64,000 nucleotides of DNA, taken from Cytophagales bacterium Alg240-R148 (GTDB lineage: Bacteria; Bacteroidota; Bacteroidia; Cytophagales; Cyclobacteriaceae). The stretch lies in NCBI GenBank assembly GCA_900537185.1, contig LS999827.1, positions 315,001-379,000 on the forward strand. The letters run 5' to 3'. Position 1 is the stretch's first letter; each line of letters starts with the position of its first letter. A model generated the notes under the pieces. The model searched no databases. It was not told the origin of the DNA and saw nothing but the letters and a program-made list of their open reading frames with translations. Positions 17,408 through 24,951 of this stretch are shown piece after piece. Position numbers and translations under genes: made by a program.

Positions 17408-18463
17408 ATGATAAATAAAGAATCTTTAAACGAAAACTGGATAAAAGATATTGCCAAAAAGCATAAGTCAGACCCTATTCTTGTAGAGAAAGTTACAAGA
17501 GCTCTTTATTTACTGGAAACACTACAGCAAACTGACCTCAACTTTATTTTCAAGGGTGGAACGGCTCTTATGCTAATGCTACCTGAACCAAAACGTTTTT
17601 CAATAGATATAGATATTATTGTTCCAAATAAGTCAGAAGATATGGCGTTTTATTTGGATCAGGTTATTGGGAATTCTGATTTTATTGAATACAAACTGAA
17701 TGAACGAAATTCAAAATACAATATTGAAAAAGCGCACTATAAATTCTACTACAAACCTGTTACAAATGCTAGGGCAGAGAGTGAATACATATTACTAGAC
17801 GTTCTCTATGAAGATAGTCACTATGGTGAACATACGCATGAAATACCTGTAAACTCATTATTCCTTTTGTCTGAGGGAGAGGATGTGCCTGTTACCGTTC
17901 CATTACCAGAAGCTATACTTGGTGATAAATTAACCGCCTATGCTCCAAACACTACAGGTATTCCTTACGGGCGAGACAAAGAAGTAGAAATTATTAAACA
18001 ACTATTTGACATTGGGCATTTGTTCGATATAGTGGATGATGTCGAGGTAATTTCAAATGTATTCGATCAATTTGCTAAAACAGAATTGAAATACCGAGAA
18101 CTTGACCAGTCTCCTACTGACGTCTTGGAAGACATCTATCAAACAGGAATAATAATTGGAACGAGAGGAAAAAGTGGAGAGGGAAATTTTGATGAACTCC
18201 AAAAAGGAATTAGGAACATACGCAACTTCATATTTTTTGAGAGTTTCCATTTAGATAGAGCGATGGTTCCAGCAGCTAAAGCAGCATACATAACAGCAGT
18301 TCTAAGGACAAATGAGAAGGAGCTGAAAAGATTTACTGATCCAAAAGAAATTGCTGAATGGAATATTGAACAACCGTTTGAAACCAGATTAAACAAGTTA
18401 AAGAAATCAAATCCGGAAGCTTTCTTTTACTGGTATCATACAGTTGAATTAATGACAAGATAA
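17408..18463 (+). CDS. AbiEii/AbiGii nucleotidyltransferase toxin
   Basis: 351 residues. The DNA polymerase beta-like nucleotidyltransferase motif is clear: FKGGTALMLM at residues 48-57 followed by RFSIDIDI (R63, S65, D67, D69), then PEAILGDKLTAYAPNT and a helical C-terminal half with GRDKEVEIIKQLFDIGHLF. AbiEii-type toxins transfer nucleotides to RNA such as tRNA acceptor ends and arrest growth during phage infection. It follows the AbiEi-like gene by 20 bases in the standard antitoxin-toxin order. Full length, with all motif residues present, so probably active. Confidence 0.88.
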   Translation: MINKESLNENWIKDIAKKHKSDPILVEKVTRALYLLETLQQTDLNFIFKGGTALMLMLPEPKRFSIDIDIIVPNKSEDMAFYLDQVIGNSDFIEYKLNERNSKYNIEKAHYKFYYKPVTNARAESEYILLDVLYEDSHYGEHTHEIPVNSLFLLSEGEDVPVTVPLPEAILGDKLTAYAPNTTGIPYGRDKEVEIIKQLFDIGHLFDIVDDVEVISNVFDQFAKTELKYRELDQSPTDVLEDIYQTGIIIGTRGKSGEGNFDELQKGIRNIRNFIFFESFHLDRAMVPAAKAAYITAVLRTNEKELKRFTDPKEIAEWNIEQPFETRLNKLKKSNPEAFFYWYHTVELMTR

Positions 18464-18484
18464 AATGACTAATAAAAACGGCAT

Positions 18485-18547
18485 ACAATAACGCCTATAG
18501 TGTATAGCACCCTTCGGGATGCTAAGGCACCATACACGGAACGTTGT
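18485..18547 (+). repeat. attC-like nested foldback element
   Basis: Three nested pairings: ACAATAACG (18485-18493) with CGTTGT (18542-18547); GTGTAT (18500-18505) with ATACAC (18532-18537); and AGCACCC (18506-18512) with GGATGCT (18517-18523) around a TTCG loop. The size of about 65 bases, the imperfect foldback and the CGTT at the 3' edge recall integron attC sites, although a strict GTTRRRY core is not present. It lies between the toxin gene and a truncated small gene, at a cassette boundary. Confidence 0.5.
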
Positions 18548-18556
18548 GTTTCCTTA

Positions 18557-18949
18557 ACTCAGAGAGTAAAAATAAATATTTACATAGAAGAAAATCAAGA
18601 GAAATTGGGATGGTTGTGCGATGAAACTTGGGATTTACCAAATTAAATTGACGCTCTAGAAATATGGCTAAAAGAGAGAGGAATCTATTTGAGGCCAGAC
18701 AAATATGTTACTGACATAGGATTTGACATTAGAAAGGATGCTTCTGGAGGTGGTGGAGTTTTAAGTTCAGAAGCTATGAAAACAATGGGTAAAATAGGTA
18801 TGAATCTTTACTTGTCCAAGTATCCTTCTTCAGAAAAAATTAGGCCTACAAGAGTAATTTTCACCTGCAACACTAAAACAAGGGTAAATTATTCGTATAT
18901 TTACCCTCGTACAAGTGAAACGTGTAAAACCTACCCTCGTTCGAAATGA
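18557..18949 (+). pseudogene. Broken small gene of unknown family
   Basis: One frame runs from the foldback element to 18949 with a TAA at 18644-18646 in the middle. On both sides the translation looks like real protein: INIYIEENQEKLGWLCDET then, after the stop, IDALEIWLKERGIYL and TDIGFDIRKDASGGGGVLSS followed by MNLYLSKYPS. There is no start codon in the first part, so the gene is 5'-truncated at the foldback and also has a nonsense codon. The ending recalls DUF4279-type small proteins, but I am not sure. The last 80 bases of frame, through the Fic operator, are probably not part of the original gene. Confidence 0.5.
18881..18940. promoter_or_regulatory. Operator upstream of the Fic gene
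   Basis: AGGGTAAAT (18881-18889) and ATTTACCCT (18899-18907) are perfect inverted arms 9 bases apart; a further copy of ACCCTCGT occurs at 18933-18940 as a direct repeat of the right-hand end (18903-18910). The set lies 6-65 bases before the Fic ATG, where a repressor would block transcription. Confidence 0.5.
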
Positions 18950-20058
18950 GTAACTTTAATAAAAACATACCGTATAATGATTTACCTTTATTGCCTCCTA
19001 AAAGCAATTTAGAAACAACAAATATTTTAAGAAAAACAATTAAAGCTAGTAGAGCATTAGCAAATCTTAACGGAGCCATAATAAACCTTCCAAATCCTCA
19101 ATTATTTCTTGACACTATTCATTTACAGGAAGCAAAAGCTAGTTCTGAAATTGAAAATATCATTACAACTAATGACGAACTTTACCAATCTGTTGTTGCA
19201 GATAAAAAATTTAAAAACCCTGCCGCCAAAGAAGTAATAAGTTACAAAAATGCTTTATGGAATGGATTAAAGCAATTAGATGCAAGACCCTCTATTACCA
19301 CAAATCTTTGTATTGATATAATGCGAAGAATTAAAGAAAACACATCAAGTGTTAGGACAACCTCTGGAACTACTCTTTCCAATACAAATGGAGAAGTTAT
19401 TTATACTCCTCCATCAGGAGAAGACGTAATTCGTGAAAAATTATCCAATTTTGAAAAATTCATAAATGAAGATGATTCACTTGATCCATTAATTAAAATG
19501 GCATTGATGCATTATCAATTTGAGGCAATACATCCTTTCTCCGATGGAAATGGTAGAACTGGTCGGATTCTACTATTGCTTTATCTTAAAATGGAAAAAC
19601 TATTAGATGTTCCAGCTATTTATTTAAGTGAATATATTATTCAAAATAAAGCTGAATATTACAAAAGACTCAGATTTGTTACAGAAAAAGAAGATTGGGA
19701 AAGTTGGGTTCTATATATGCTAGACATGATTGAAATTACAGCTCAAAATGGTTTATTTCGATTAAAAGCAATCCTTGTATTAATGCAAAAAATGTCTTAT
19801 GAAATCAAGAGTGAGCTTCCCAAAATATATACTAAGAATTTAATAGAAATAATTTTCAAACTCCCTTACACTAAAAGACAAAATTTAATTGATGAAGGAT
19901 TTGGTACGCCAAAAACGGTAGGAAATTATTTAATGGCACTTGAAAACAAGGGGTTTCTAAAATCTGTAAAGGTTGGAAAAGAAAAACTCTATTTAAATCA
20001 CAGGCTAATGGAAATTCTTGAAAGAAATAAAGACGACGAAACACAACATTATGTATGA
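18946..20058 (+). CDS. Fic family protein with N-terminal autoinhibitory motif
   Basis: 370 residues. A Fic_N-like region starts the protein; the inhibitory helix motif S/T-xxx-E-G/N is present as SSEIEN at residues 66-71, marking a class II Fic protein inhibited in cis. The catalytic motif HPFSDGNGRTGR is intact at residues 196-207. The C-terminus (from about residue 290) looks like a winged helix (RQNLIDEGFGTPKTVGNYLMALENKGFL), which could bind the operator just upstream. Fic enzymes transfer AMP or another phosphate group to protein hydroxyls. Stand-alone cassette with its own terminator. AT-rich. Confidence 0.92.
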   Translation: MSNFNKNIPYNDLPLLPPKSNLETTNILRKTIKASRALANLNGAIINLPNPQLFLDTIHLQEAKASSEIENIITTNDELYQSVVADKKFKNPAAKEVISYKNALWNGLKQLDARPSITTNLCIDIMRRIKENTSSVRTTSGTTLSNTNGEVIYTPPSGEDVIREKLSNFEKFINEDDSLDPLIKMALMHYQFEAIHPFSDGNGRTGRILLLLYLKMEKLLDVPAIYLSEYIIQNKAEYYKRLRFVTEKEDWESWVLYMLDMIEITAQNGLFRLKAILVLMQKMSYEIKSELPKIYTKNLIEIIFKLPYTKRQNLIDEGFGTPKTVGNYLMALENKGFLKSVKVGKEKLYLNHRLMEILERNKDDETQHYV

Positions 20059-20172
20059 CATCATAGCCCCACATGGCAAACGCACCAACCTAAGCTACAG
20101 ATTCTTTCATTGAGCGTTGAAACAAACCTCCTTCGTAGGTAGTTGTCATTTTTTACTTCGTTGAAAGAGGTT

Positions 20173-20207
20173 AACTGGATACTTAAAAGAGTATCCAGTT
20201 AAAAAAA
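20173..20207 (+). terminator. Intrinsic terminator after the Fic gene
   Basis: AACTGGATACT at 20173-20183 pairs perfectly with AGTATCCAGTT at 20190-20200, followed by an A-run on the plus strand and preceded by few T, so the polarity is ambiguous: the minus strand would give the U-run. It may equally terminate minus-strand transcription or be a cassette hairpin. Confidence 0.5.
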
Positions 20208-20606
20208 TCATAAAAAAAAGAAGAGCGGTTAAGTACGCGTTTTATTCGTGCCCTTCAATTCCGCAATTACAGCCCTTTTTGGTAAGTCTACCAGACCACC
20301 AACTAAAAAACAAAAGCACCCCCAGCCAAAACCAAGCCCCTTCACCACAAAAGAAAGCCCATAGACCCAAGACCAGTCGGCACAGTACAGCGGTATTTTA
20401 GATACCATGAGAGAGCATGCAATAAAACGCATTAATTTTTCAAGGATCATTGCATTTTTAGCTTTCGCTGGATTATATTGTATAAACGGTATATAAATAA
20501 ATACCTTGTTGTTGTACCCAATAGAACAAATAAAATTTTCAGAAATTAAAGAAAGATCGTGTTAGACAATCAGGGATTTGTGCTAAAGAAACTAATAGAC
20601 CTACCT
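20208..20606. other. Intergenic stretch with no supported gene
   Basis: About 400 bases between the Fic cassette and the AraC gene. A 73-codon minus-strand frame (20229-20450) is cysteine- and glycine-rich and reads unlike a protein. No repeat, RNA gene or recombination site could be supported. Confidence 0.4.
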
Positions 20607-20614
20607 TACTTTTG
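20607..20614 (+). promoter_or_regulatory. Bacteroidota -7 element for the AraC gene
   Basis: TACTTTTG matches TAnnTTTG and ends 14 bases before the ATG at 20629. The palindrome TTTGTACAAA (20611-20620) overlaps it and could be an operator. Confidence 0.5.
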
Positions 20615-20628
20615 TACAAAGTAATATT

Positions 20629-21533
20629 ATGACTGAAAAAATAATTCATTCAAAGTCGATAAATGAGCTACTAATTGGTGTAGGGTTGGAAAAGTCAACG
20701 CATCCATTAATAACCATTATTAATACCGAAAAATTGAGTTATGGTGAAGAAATGATTGGAAAACGCTTCTCTTCTGACCTATATTGTATTGTTTTAAAAG
20801 ATGCAAGTTGTGGTATTGATTACGGAAGAAACCACTTCGATTTTGATGATGGTGTTTTAGTTTTCACTGCCCCAAAGCAAGTATTTACCGTTAAAAAAGC
20901 AAAAACGAAAAAATAAAAGGGTGGGCGCTCTATTTTCATCCCGATTTAATCCGAAACACTCCTCTGGGTGCAAAAATGGACTCCTACAACTTTTTTAATT
21001 ATGATGTTTATGAAGCACTTCATCTTTCTCAACAGGAACAAAATACACTTACCCAAATTATAGAACTCATCAAAAATGAGATTATAGAAAGAATTGACAA
21101 CCATAGCCAACAAGTTTTGGTTTCAAATATTGAATTGTTGCTTAATTATAGTCTTCGTTTTTACGAAAGGCAATTTAATACCCGTTCGGCTACTAATCAT
21201 GATGTAGCAGCCAAGGTTGAAGTTTTATTAAAAGACTATTATAAAAAAAATGTTCTCCTAGACGAAGGACCTCCTACTATTCAGTATCTAGCGGATAAAT
21301 GCCACCTTTCTTCTAGTTATTTAAGTGATTTGCTTTCCAAAAGCACAGGACGTTCTGCTAAGGACCACATCAATGACTTCTTGATTGAGAAATCAAAAAG
21401 TCTATTGCTAAGCTCAACGGATTCAATTAGTGGTATTGCTTATTCACTCGGATTTAATTACCCACATTATTTTGGCCGTTTATTCAAACAAAAAACAGGC
21501 TTAACTCCCCAAGAATACAGACAGTCAAATTAA
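20629..21533 (+). pseudogene. AraC-family regulator split by a frameshift in a poly-A run
   Basis: Two frames join into one typical AraC protein. The first (20629-20916) gives a cupin-like N-terminal part ending KKAKTKK and stops at TAA just after six A (20908-20913). Moving to the other frame at that run gives IKGWALYFHPDLIRNTPLGAK, the expected continuation, and then MDSYNFFNYDVYEALHLS to the AraC HTH (YLADKCHLSSSYLSDLL, ISGIAYSLGFNYPHYFGRLF, LTPQEYRQ). One added A would restore a 301-residue protein. The cause may be mutation, phase variation or a sequencing error. The SDR gene 125 bases downstream is its likely target. Confidence 0.82.
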
Positions 21534-21658
21534 TTCATTTAGAAATAGCAGCCTTCCATATCCCTTTCAATAATTTGTGTTTAACATTCCTCTTTTCATG
21601 TTAATTGCTTCGTTTTAATCACTGGATATTTGTACTCTAACAATTTAAAAACAAAACA

Positions 21659-22468
21659 ATGACAAAAAGAATTTTTATTACCGGAGCATCTTCAGGTTTA
21701 GGAAAAGCCACAGCAACACTTTTTGCTGAGCAAGGTTGGAATGTAATCGCTACGATGCGAAAACCTGAGAACGAAAGCGAACTTGACAAGATAGAAAACA
21801 TTACGTTACTTCCTTTAGATGTAACCAACCCAAAACAAATAAAATCGACTGTTGAAAAAGCCATTTCTATAGGTACAATTGATGTTGTATTCAATAATGC
21901 TGGTTACGGTTTGGCAGGTGTTTTTGAATCATTTACAGATGAGCAAATCTCTCGTCAGATTAACACCAACCTTATCGGTGTGATGCATGTAACACGAGCG
22001 TTTATCCCTCATTTTCGTGAGAAAAAAAATGGACTGTTCATTACTACAACTTCAATTGGTGGATTGATGGCATTCCCGTACTTCTCTGTTTACAATGCCA
22101 CAAAATGGGCTTTAGAAGGCTGGAGCGAAGCCTTGGCATTTGAATTGGCATCACACGGAATTCTGGTAAAAACAGTTTCCCCAGGAGGTATTGCTACAGA
22201 TTTTGGTGGACGTTCAATGGAAATGGTTACGCATGAAGCGTATGCCGAGGAATTAGAAAAAATTAATACAACTATGACTGATCCTGCCATAATACAAAAC
22301 CACTCTACTGCAGAACAAATTGCACAAGTAGTATTGGATGCTACAACAGATGGACAATCAAAATTACGTTATGTGGCTGGTGAAGGCGCTAAGGCTATGT
22401 ATGCACAAAGAAATGAGGTGGGTGACGAAGTATTTAGAGCTGGAATTCGCAAAATGTTTTTGGATTAA
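21659..22468 (+). CDS. Short-chain dehydrogenase/reductase (SDR)
   Basis: 269 residues. Classical SDR signatures: nucleotide loop TGASSGLGKATA at residues 7-18, VFNNAGYGL, catalytic TTTSIGG and YNATK (Y and K), and SPGGIATDF. Reaction: NAD(P)-dependent oxidoreduction of an unidentified alcohol or carbonyl compound. The gene follows a (frameshifted) AraC regulator, a frequent pairing in Bacteroidota where the regulator controls the SDR. Full length and apparently functional. No promoter element of the TAnnTTTG type is obvious in the 125-base gap. Confidence 0.92.
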   Translation: MTKRIFITGASSGLGKATATLFAEQGWNVIATMRKPENESELDKIENITLLPLDVTNPKQIKSTVEKAISIGTIDVVFNNAGYGLAGVFESFTDEQISRQINTNLIGVMHVTRAFIPHFREKKNGLFITTTSIGGLMAFPYFSVYNATKWALEGWSEALAFELASHGILVKTVSPGGIATDFGGRSMEMVTHEAYAEELEKINTTMTDPAIIQNHSTAEQIAQVVLDATTDGQSKLRYVAGEGAKAMYAQRNEVGDEVFRAGIRKMFLD

Positions 22469-22490
22469 TACCCTCTTCAAAGTTGCACGT

Positions 22491-22551
22491 CCGTCTATTC
22501 TAAGGGATAGGTAGTTGATGACGATACTACTACCCAAAACAGAGTAGACGG
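22491..22551. repeat. Long imperfect stem-loop after the SDR gene
   Basis: CCGTCTATTCT (22491-22501) pairs with AGAGTAGACGG (22541-22551) with one G-T type mismatch, and GGTAGT (22510-22515) pairs with ACTACC (22529-22534) inside. A direct repeat TCGATGCGC follows at 22552-22560 and 22572-22580. Probably the outer end of the element described next. Confidence 0.6.
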
Positions 22552-22830
22552 TCGATGCGCTATTAAGCCCATCGATGCGCCTCTCACACCAGTAGTTGCT
22601 TTGCGCTACTTTTAAGCATAGGTTATACTAAAGTATTCCTATACGAATTTTCACTACACCTAACGTTCAGTCACTTCACTAACCTGTGGGACCTCCGATT
22701 ATTTACATCGGCTCGTTTCCTGTTAACTACTATTACTTCTGCTGACTATTTAGTAAGTGTTCTTACAGACACCGCAGTCTGGCTTACTTCAGTACTAAAT
22801 CAGAATATTATAACTTCAATAAAAATCGAT
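22491..22830 (-). mobile_element. Probable decayed group II intron (ORF-less remnant)
   Basis: On the minus strand, two segments recall group II intron RNA: AGTCAGCAGAAGTAATAGTA (22748-22729), like the conserved stretch found just before intron-encoded reverse transcriptases, and GGTGTGAGAGGCGC (22590-22577) followed by GTCTACTC (22549-22542), like the segment after the ORF at the 3' end. In an intact intron an ORF of about 1.3-1.9 kb would lie between them; here only about 140 bases do. No reverse transcriptase or clear domain V is seen. The resemblance is from memory, not alignment. Confidence 0.4.
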
Positions 22831-22962
22831 TCATTTAAACTTGAAGACAACACATTAAAGATTCACTTTGATAACACTCGAATAGAAGCCCATAAAGTAA
22901 AAACAAAACCATCCAACATTGATAAACTTACTGGCTATCTAAGTAAATTTCAGGAGAAAAAA

Positions 22963-23250
22963 ATGCTAACAAATGCAGATAAAATGAATGGGCCTGTTTT
23001 AGTCAGGATATTTTCATGGGGATTGATAAGTCCGCCACAATTAATAAATTTAAACAACGATGTGGCTATGAGGGAGACAAGAGAGCATAAACCTGAAATC
23101 GATAAAGAGATTATTTTAAAACGATTGAATAAAACCAACTCTCCCCACAAATCGAGTAAAACACCCCTTCCACAGACAATACACTCAAATAATCCAAAAA
23201 AAATTGCGGCCTTGTATAAAATAATTGAAATTAGAATGGAAAATAGTTAA
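22963..23250 (+). CDS. Hypothetical protein fragment
   Basis: 95 codons from the first ATG, but the same frame is open upstream to beyond 22800 with protein-like content (KIDSFKLEDNTLKIHFDNTR) and no start codon. The ORF may therefore be the tail of a gene truncated by the adjacent mobile remnant. Charged and soluble-looking, ending in a helix (KKIAALYKIIEIRMENS). Not recognised. Confidence 0.35.
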   Translation: MLTNADKMNGPVLVRIFSWGLISPPQLINLNNDVAMRETREHKPEIDKEIILKRLNKTNSPHKSSKTPLPQTIHSNNPKKIAALYKIIEIRMENS

Positions 23251-23289
23251 ATTCCATAAGCCCATTTAATACAATTAAAAACACCATAC

Positions 23290-24705
23290 ATGAAATACTT
23301 GAAAATTACAGCGCCTTTAATATTGCTGCTCCTAATATTTGGATGTAAAAAAGACGACGGAGGCGGAGGGGAAATCATCATCGATAGCGCAATTTTAGGT
23401 TGTAACGATCCCGAAGCATTGAACTATGATGCTGACGCCACTTTTGACGATGGCAGTTGCGAATACCCTTCGGTAGCTTGTTCTGAATGTGATTTTATTA
23501 TCCCCTCGGACCAATATGCCATTGACAACAACAACTTGAAACTGCCTCCCGGCTCTGTCATATGCCTTGGAGCAGGTACACGAAAAGCGCTTTTCGCTGA
23601 AAATTTCAATGGTACAGCCGATAATCCTTTTATTTTCACCAATTGCGACGGATTGGCCAATGTAACCAGTACTACTACTGCAGGCATGCGGTTTTACAAC
23701 AGCACCCATTTTAAAATTACGGGCACTGGAGATGCTGGCAACTATTATGGAATTGCCATAACGGCTAAAGATTTCGCCATTGTGGTGGAGAAGCGATCTT
23801 CTGATTTTGAAATAGACCACATTGAAGTGCTTTCTGCTGGCAATACTGGAATCACGGCAAGAACAGACCCCACTTGTGATGGCTCTACCAATAGAAGTAA
23901 CTTTACGCAGTTCAATACCATCATCCACAACAACAAAATCACCAATACTTCCAATGAAGGATTGTACATCGGTGGATCCCATTGGAATTCGGGTACCACG
24001 CCGGCCAATTGTGGGACCAAACAGTTCGAGCCTGAATTGCATGGTGTAAGAATATACAACAACATATTAGAGAACATTGGCAAAGACGGAATTCAAGTAG
24101 GCAGTGCCATTCAAGATTGTCAAATTTTTGGCAACTCTGTATTTAACTATGGCACAAGAAACGACAAAAGCCACCAAGCCGGCATCATGATCAACCCAGG
24201 CACCACAGGCATGGTGTACAACAATATGGTAGAACAAGGTTCTGGCAGAGGTGCATTTTTACAAGGGTTTGACCTCAGCTTTTTCAACAACATCATATAC
24301 AACTGTGGTAGCGATGGCATCGTTACTACCGACCGAGCCCCACAAGCAGGTACTGGGTTTTACATTTACAACAATACCTTGGTCAATTTAGGGGACAATG
24401 GTTTAAAAATGATCTCTGGAGAAACTCGAGGGAACATTATGTACAACAACGTTGTGGTCAATTTCCCTGGAAAACTAATGTTAATCAATACCAACAACGT
24501 TGAAATTGATGTACAAAACAATTTTGAGACCCAAAACATTGACGAGGTTGGCTTTAAAAATATTGGTATTAAAGACTTTTCATTGGTCGAATCTTCTCCG
24601 CTCATCGACATGGGCTTGGATGTTTCGGACCGCAACCTTAATTGGGACTTTTATTTTGAAGAAAGACCAAAAGACGATTACGACATAGGCGCACATGAGT
24701 TTTAA
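23290..24705 (+). CDS. Parallel beta-helix lipoprotein
   Basis: 471 residues. Type II signal peptide MKYLKITAPLILLLLIFGC with the lipidated Cys at 19, then KKDDGGGGE linker. An N-terminal module with GCNDPEALNYDADATFDDGSC matches a short Cys-bracketed, Asp-rich repeat common in secreted proteins of marine Bacteroidota. The rest is a right-handed beta-helix with repeated short strands and N/G turns (IIHNNKITNTSNEGLYIGG, VRIYNNILENIGKDGIQVG, YIYNNTLVNLGDNGLKM), as in polysaccharide lyases and PbH1 proteins. A surface glycan-active role is plausible; no catalytic residues can be assigned. Terminator follows. Confidence 0.87.
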   Translation: MKYLKITAPLILLLLIFGCKKDDGGGGEIIIDSAILGCNDPEALNYDADATFDDGSCEYPSVACSECDFIIPSDQYAIDNNNLKLPPGSVICLGAGTRKALFAENFNGTADNPFIFTNCDGLANVTSTTTAGMRFYNSTHFKITGTGDAGNYYGIAITAKDFAIVVEKRSSDFEIDHIEVLSAGNTGITARTDPTCDGSTNRSNFTQFNTIIHNNKITNTSNEGLYIGGSHWNSGTTPANCGTKQFEPELHGVRIYNNILENIGKDGIQVGSAIQDCQIFGNSVFNYGTRNDKSHQAGIMINPGTTGMVYNNMVEQGSGRGAFLQGFDLSFFNNIIYNCGSDGIVTTDRAPQAGTGFYIYNNTLVNLGDNGLKMISGETRGNIMYNNVVVNFPGKLMLINTNNVEIDVQNNFETQNIDEVGFKNIGIKDFSLVESSPLIDMGLDVSDRNLNWDFYFEERPKDDYDIGAHEF

Positions 24706-24740
24706 GAATGCCGGTTTTCTTACAACTTTATTTAAATAGT

Positions 24741-24772
24741 AAAAGGCTGCAACATTGGTTGCAGCCTTTTTT
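24741..24772 (+). terminator. Intrinsic terminator after the beta-helix lipoprotein gene
   Basis: AAAAGGCTGCAAC (24741-24753) pairs with GTTGCAGCCTTTTTT (24758-24772), a 13-base stem with a U-run. Confidence 0.9.
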
Positions 24773-24859
24773 ATTTCCCTTCTCTTTGACACATTCCACT
24801 ACAATTTGTCACTTAATCTGACGCGATAAAACCTAAGAAAGCTGTCAATCGACTCGTTT

Positions 24860-24900
24860 CTGTCAGAATGTCACATTATTAAGGTTGGCATAACCATTGA
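24860..24900 (+). promoter_or_regulatory. Sigma54-like promoter and upstream direct repeat before dnaK
   Basis: TTGGCA at 24885-24890 and TTGA at 24897-24900 have the spacing of a -24/-12 promoter (consensus TGGCAC, then TTGC); the last base of -12 is A rather than C. Immediately upstream CTGTCAGAATGTCA (24860-24873) is a short direct repeat of TGTCA. I recall similar pairs before chaperone genes in Bacteroidota. The implied leader is about 40 bases. Confidence 0.45.
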
Positions 24901-24951
24901 TGAAGAAGAGTTGATTATAATGGATCAAAAAAATTGAATAAAGATAAAGTT

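Noticed and set aside
20229-20450. 73-codon minus-strand ORF after the Fic gene
   Set aside because: Cys/Gly-rich sequence without protein character, no promoter or neighbour.
23395-24083. Minus-strand ORFs of 215 and 112 codons within the beta-helix gene
   Set aside because: Antisense to a gene with clear signal peptide and beta-helix repeats; no domain recognised.
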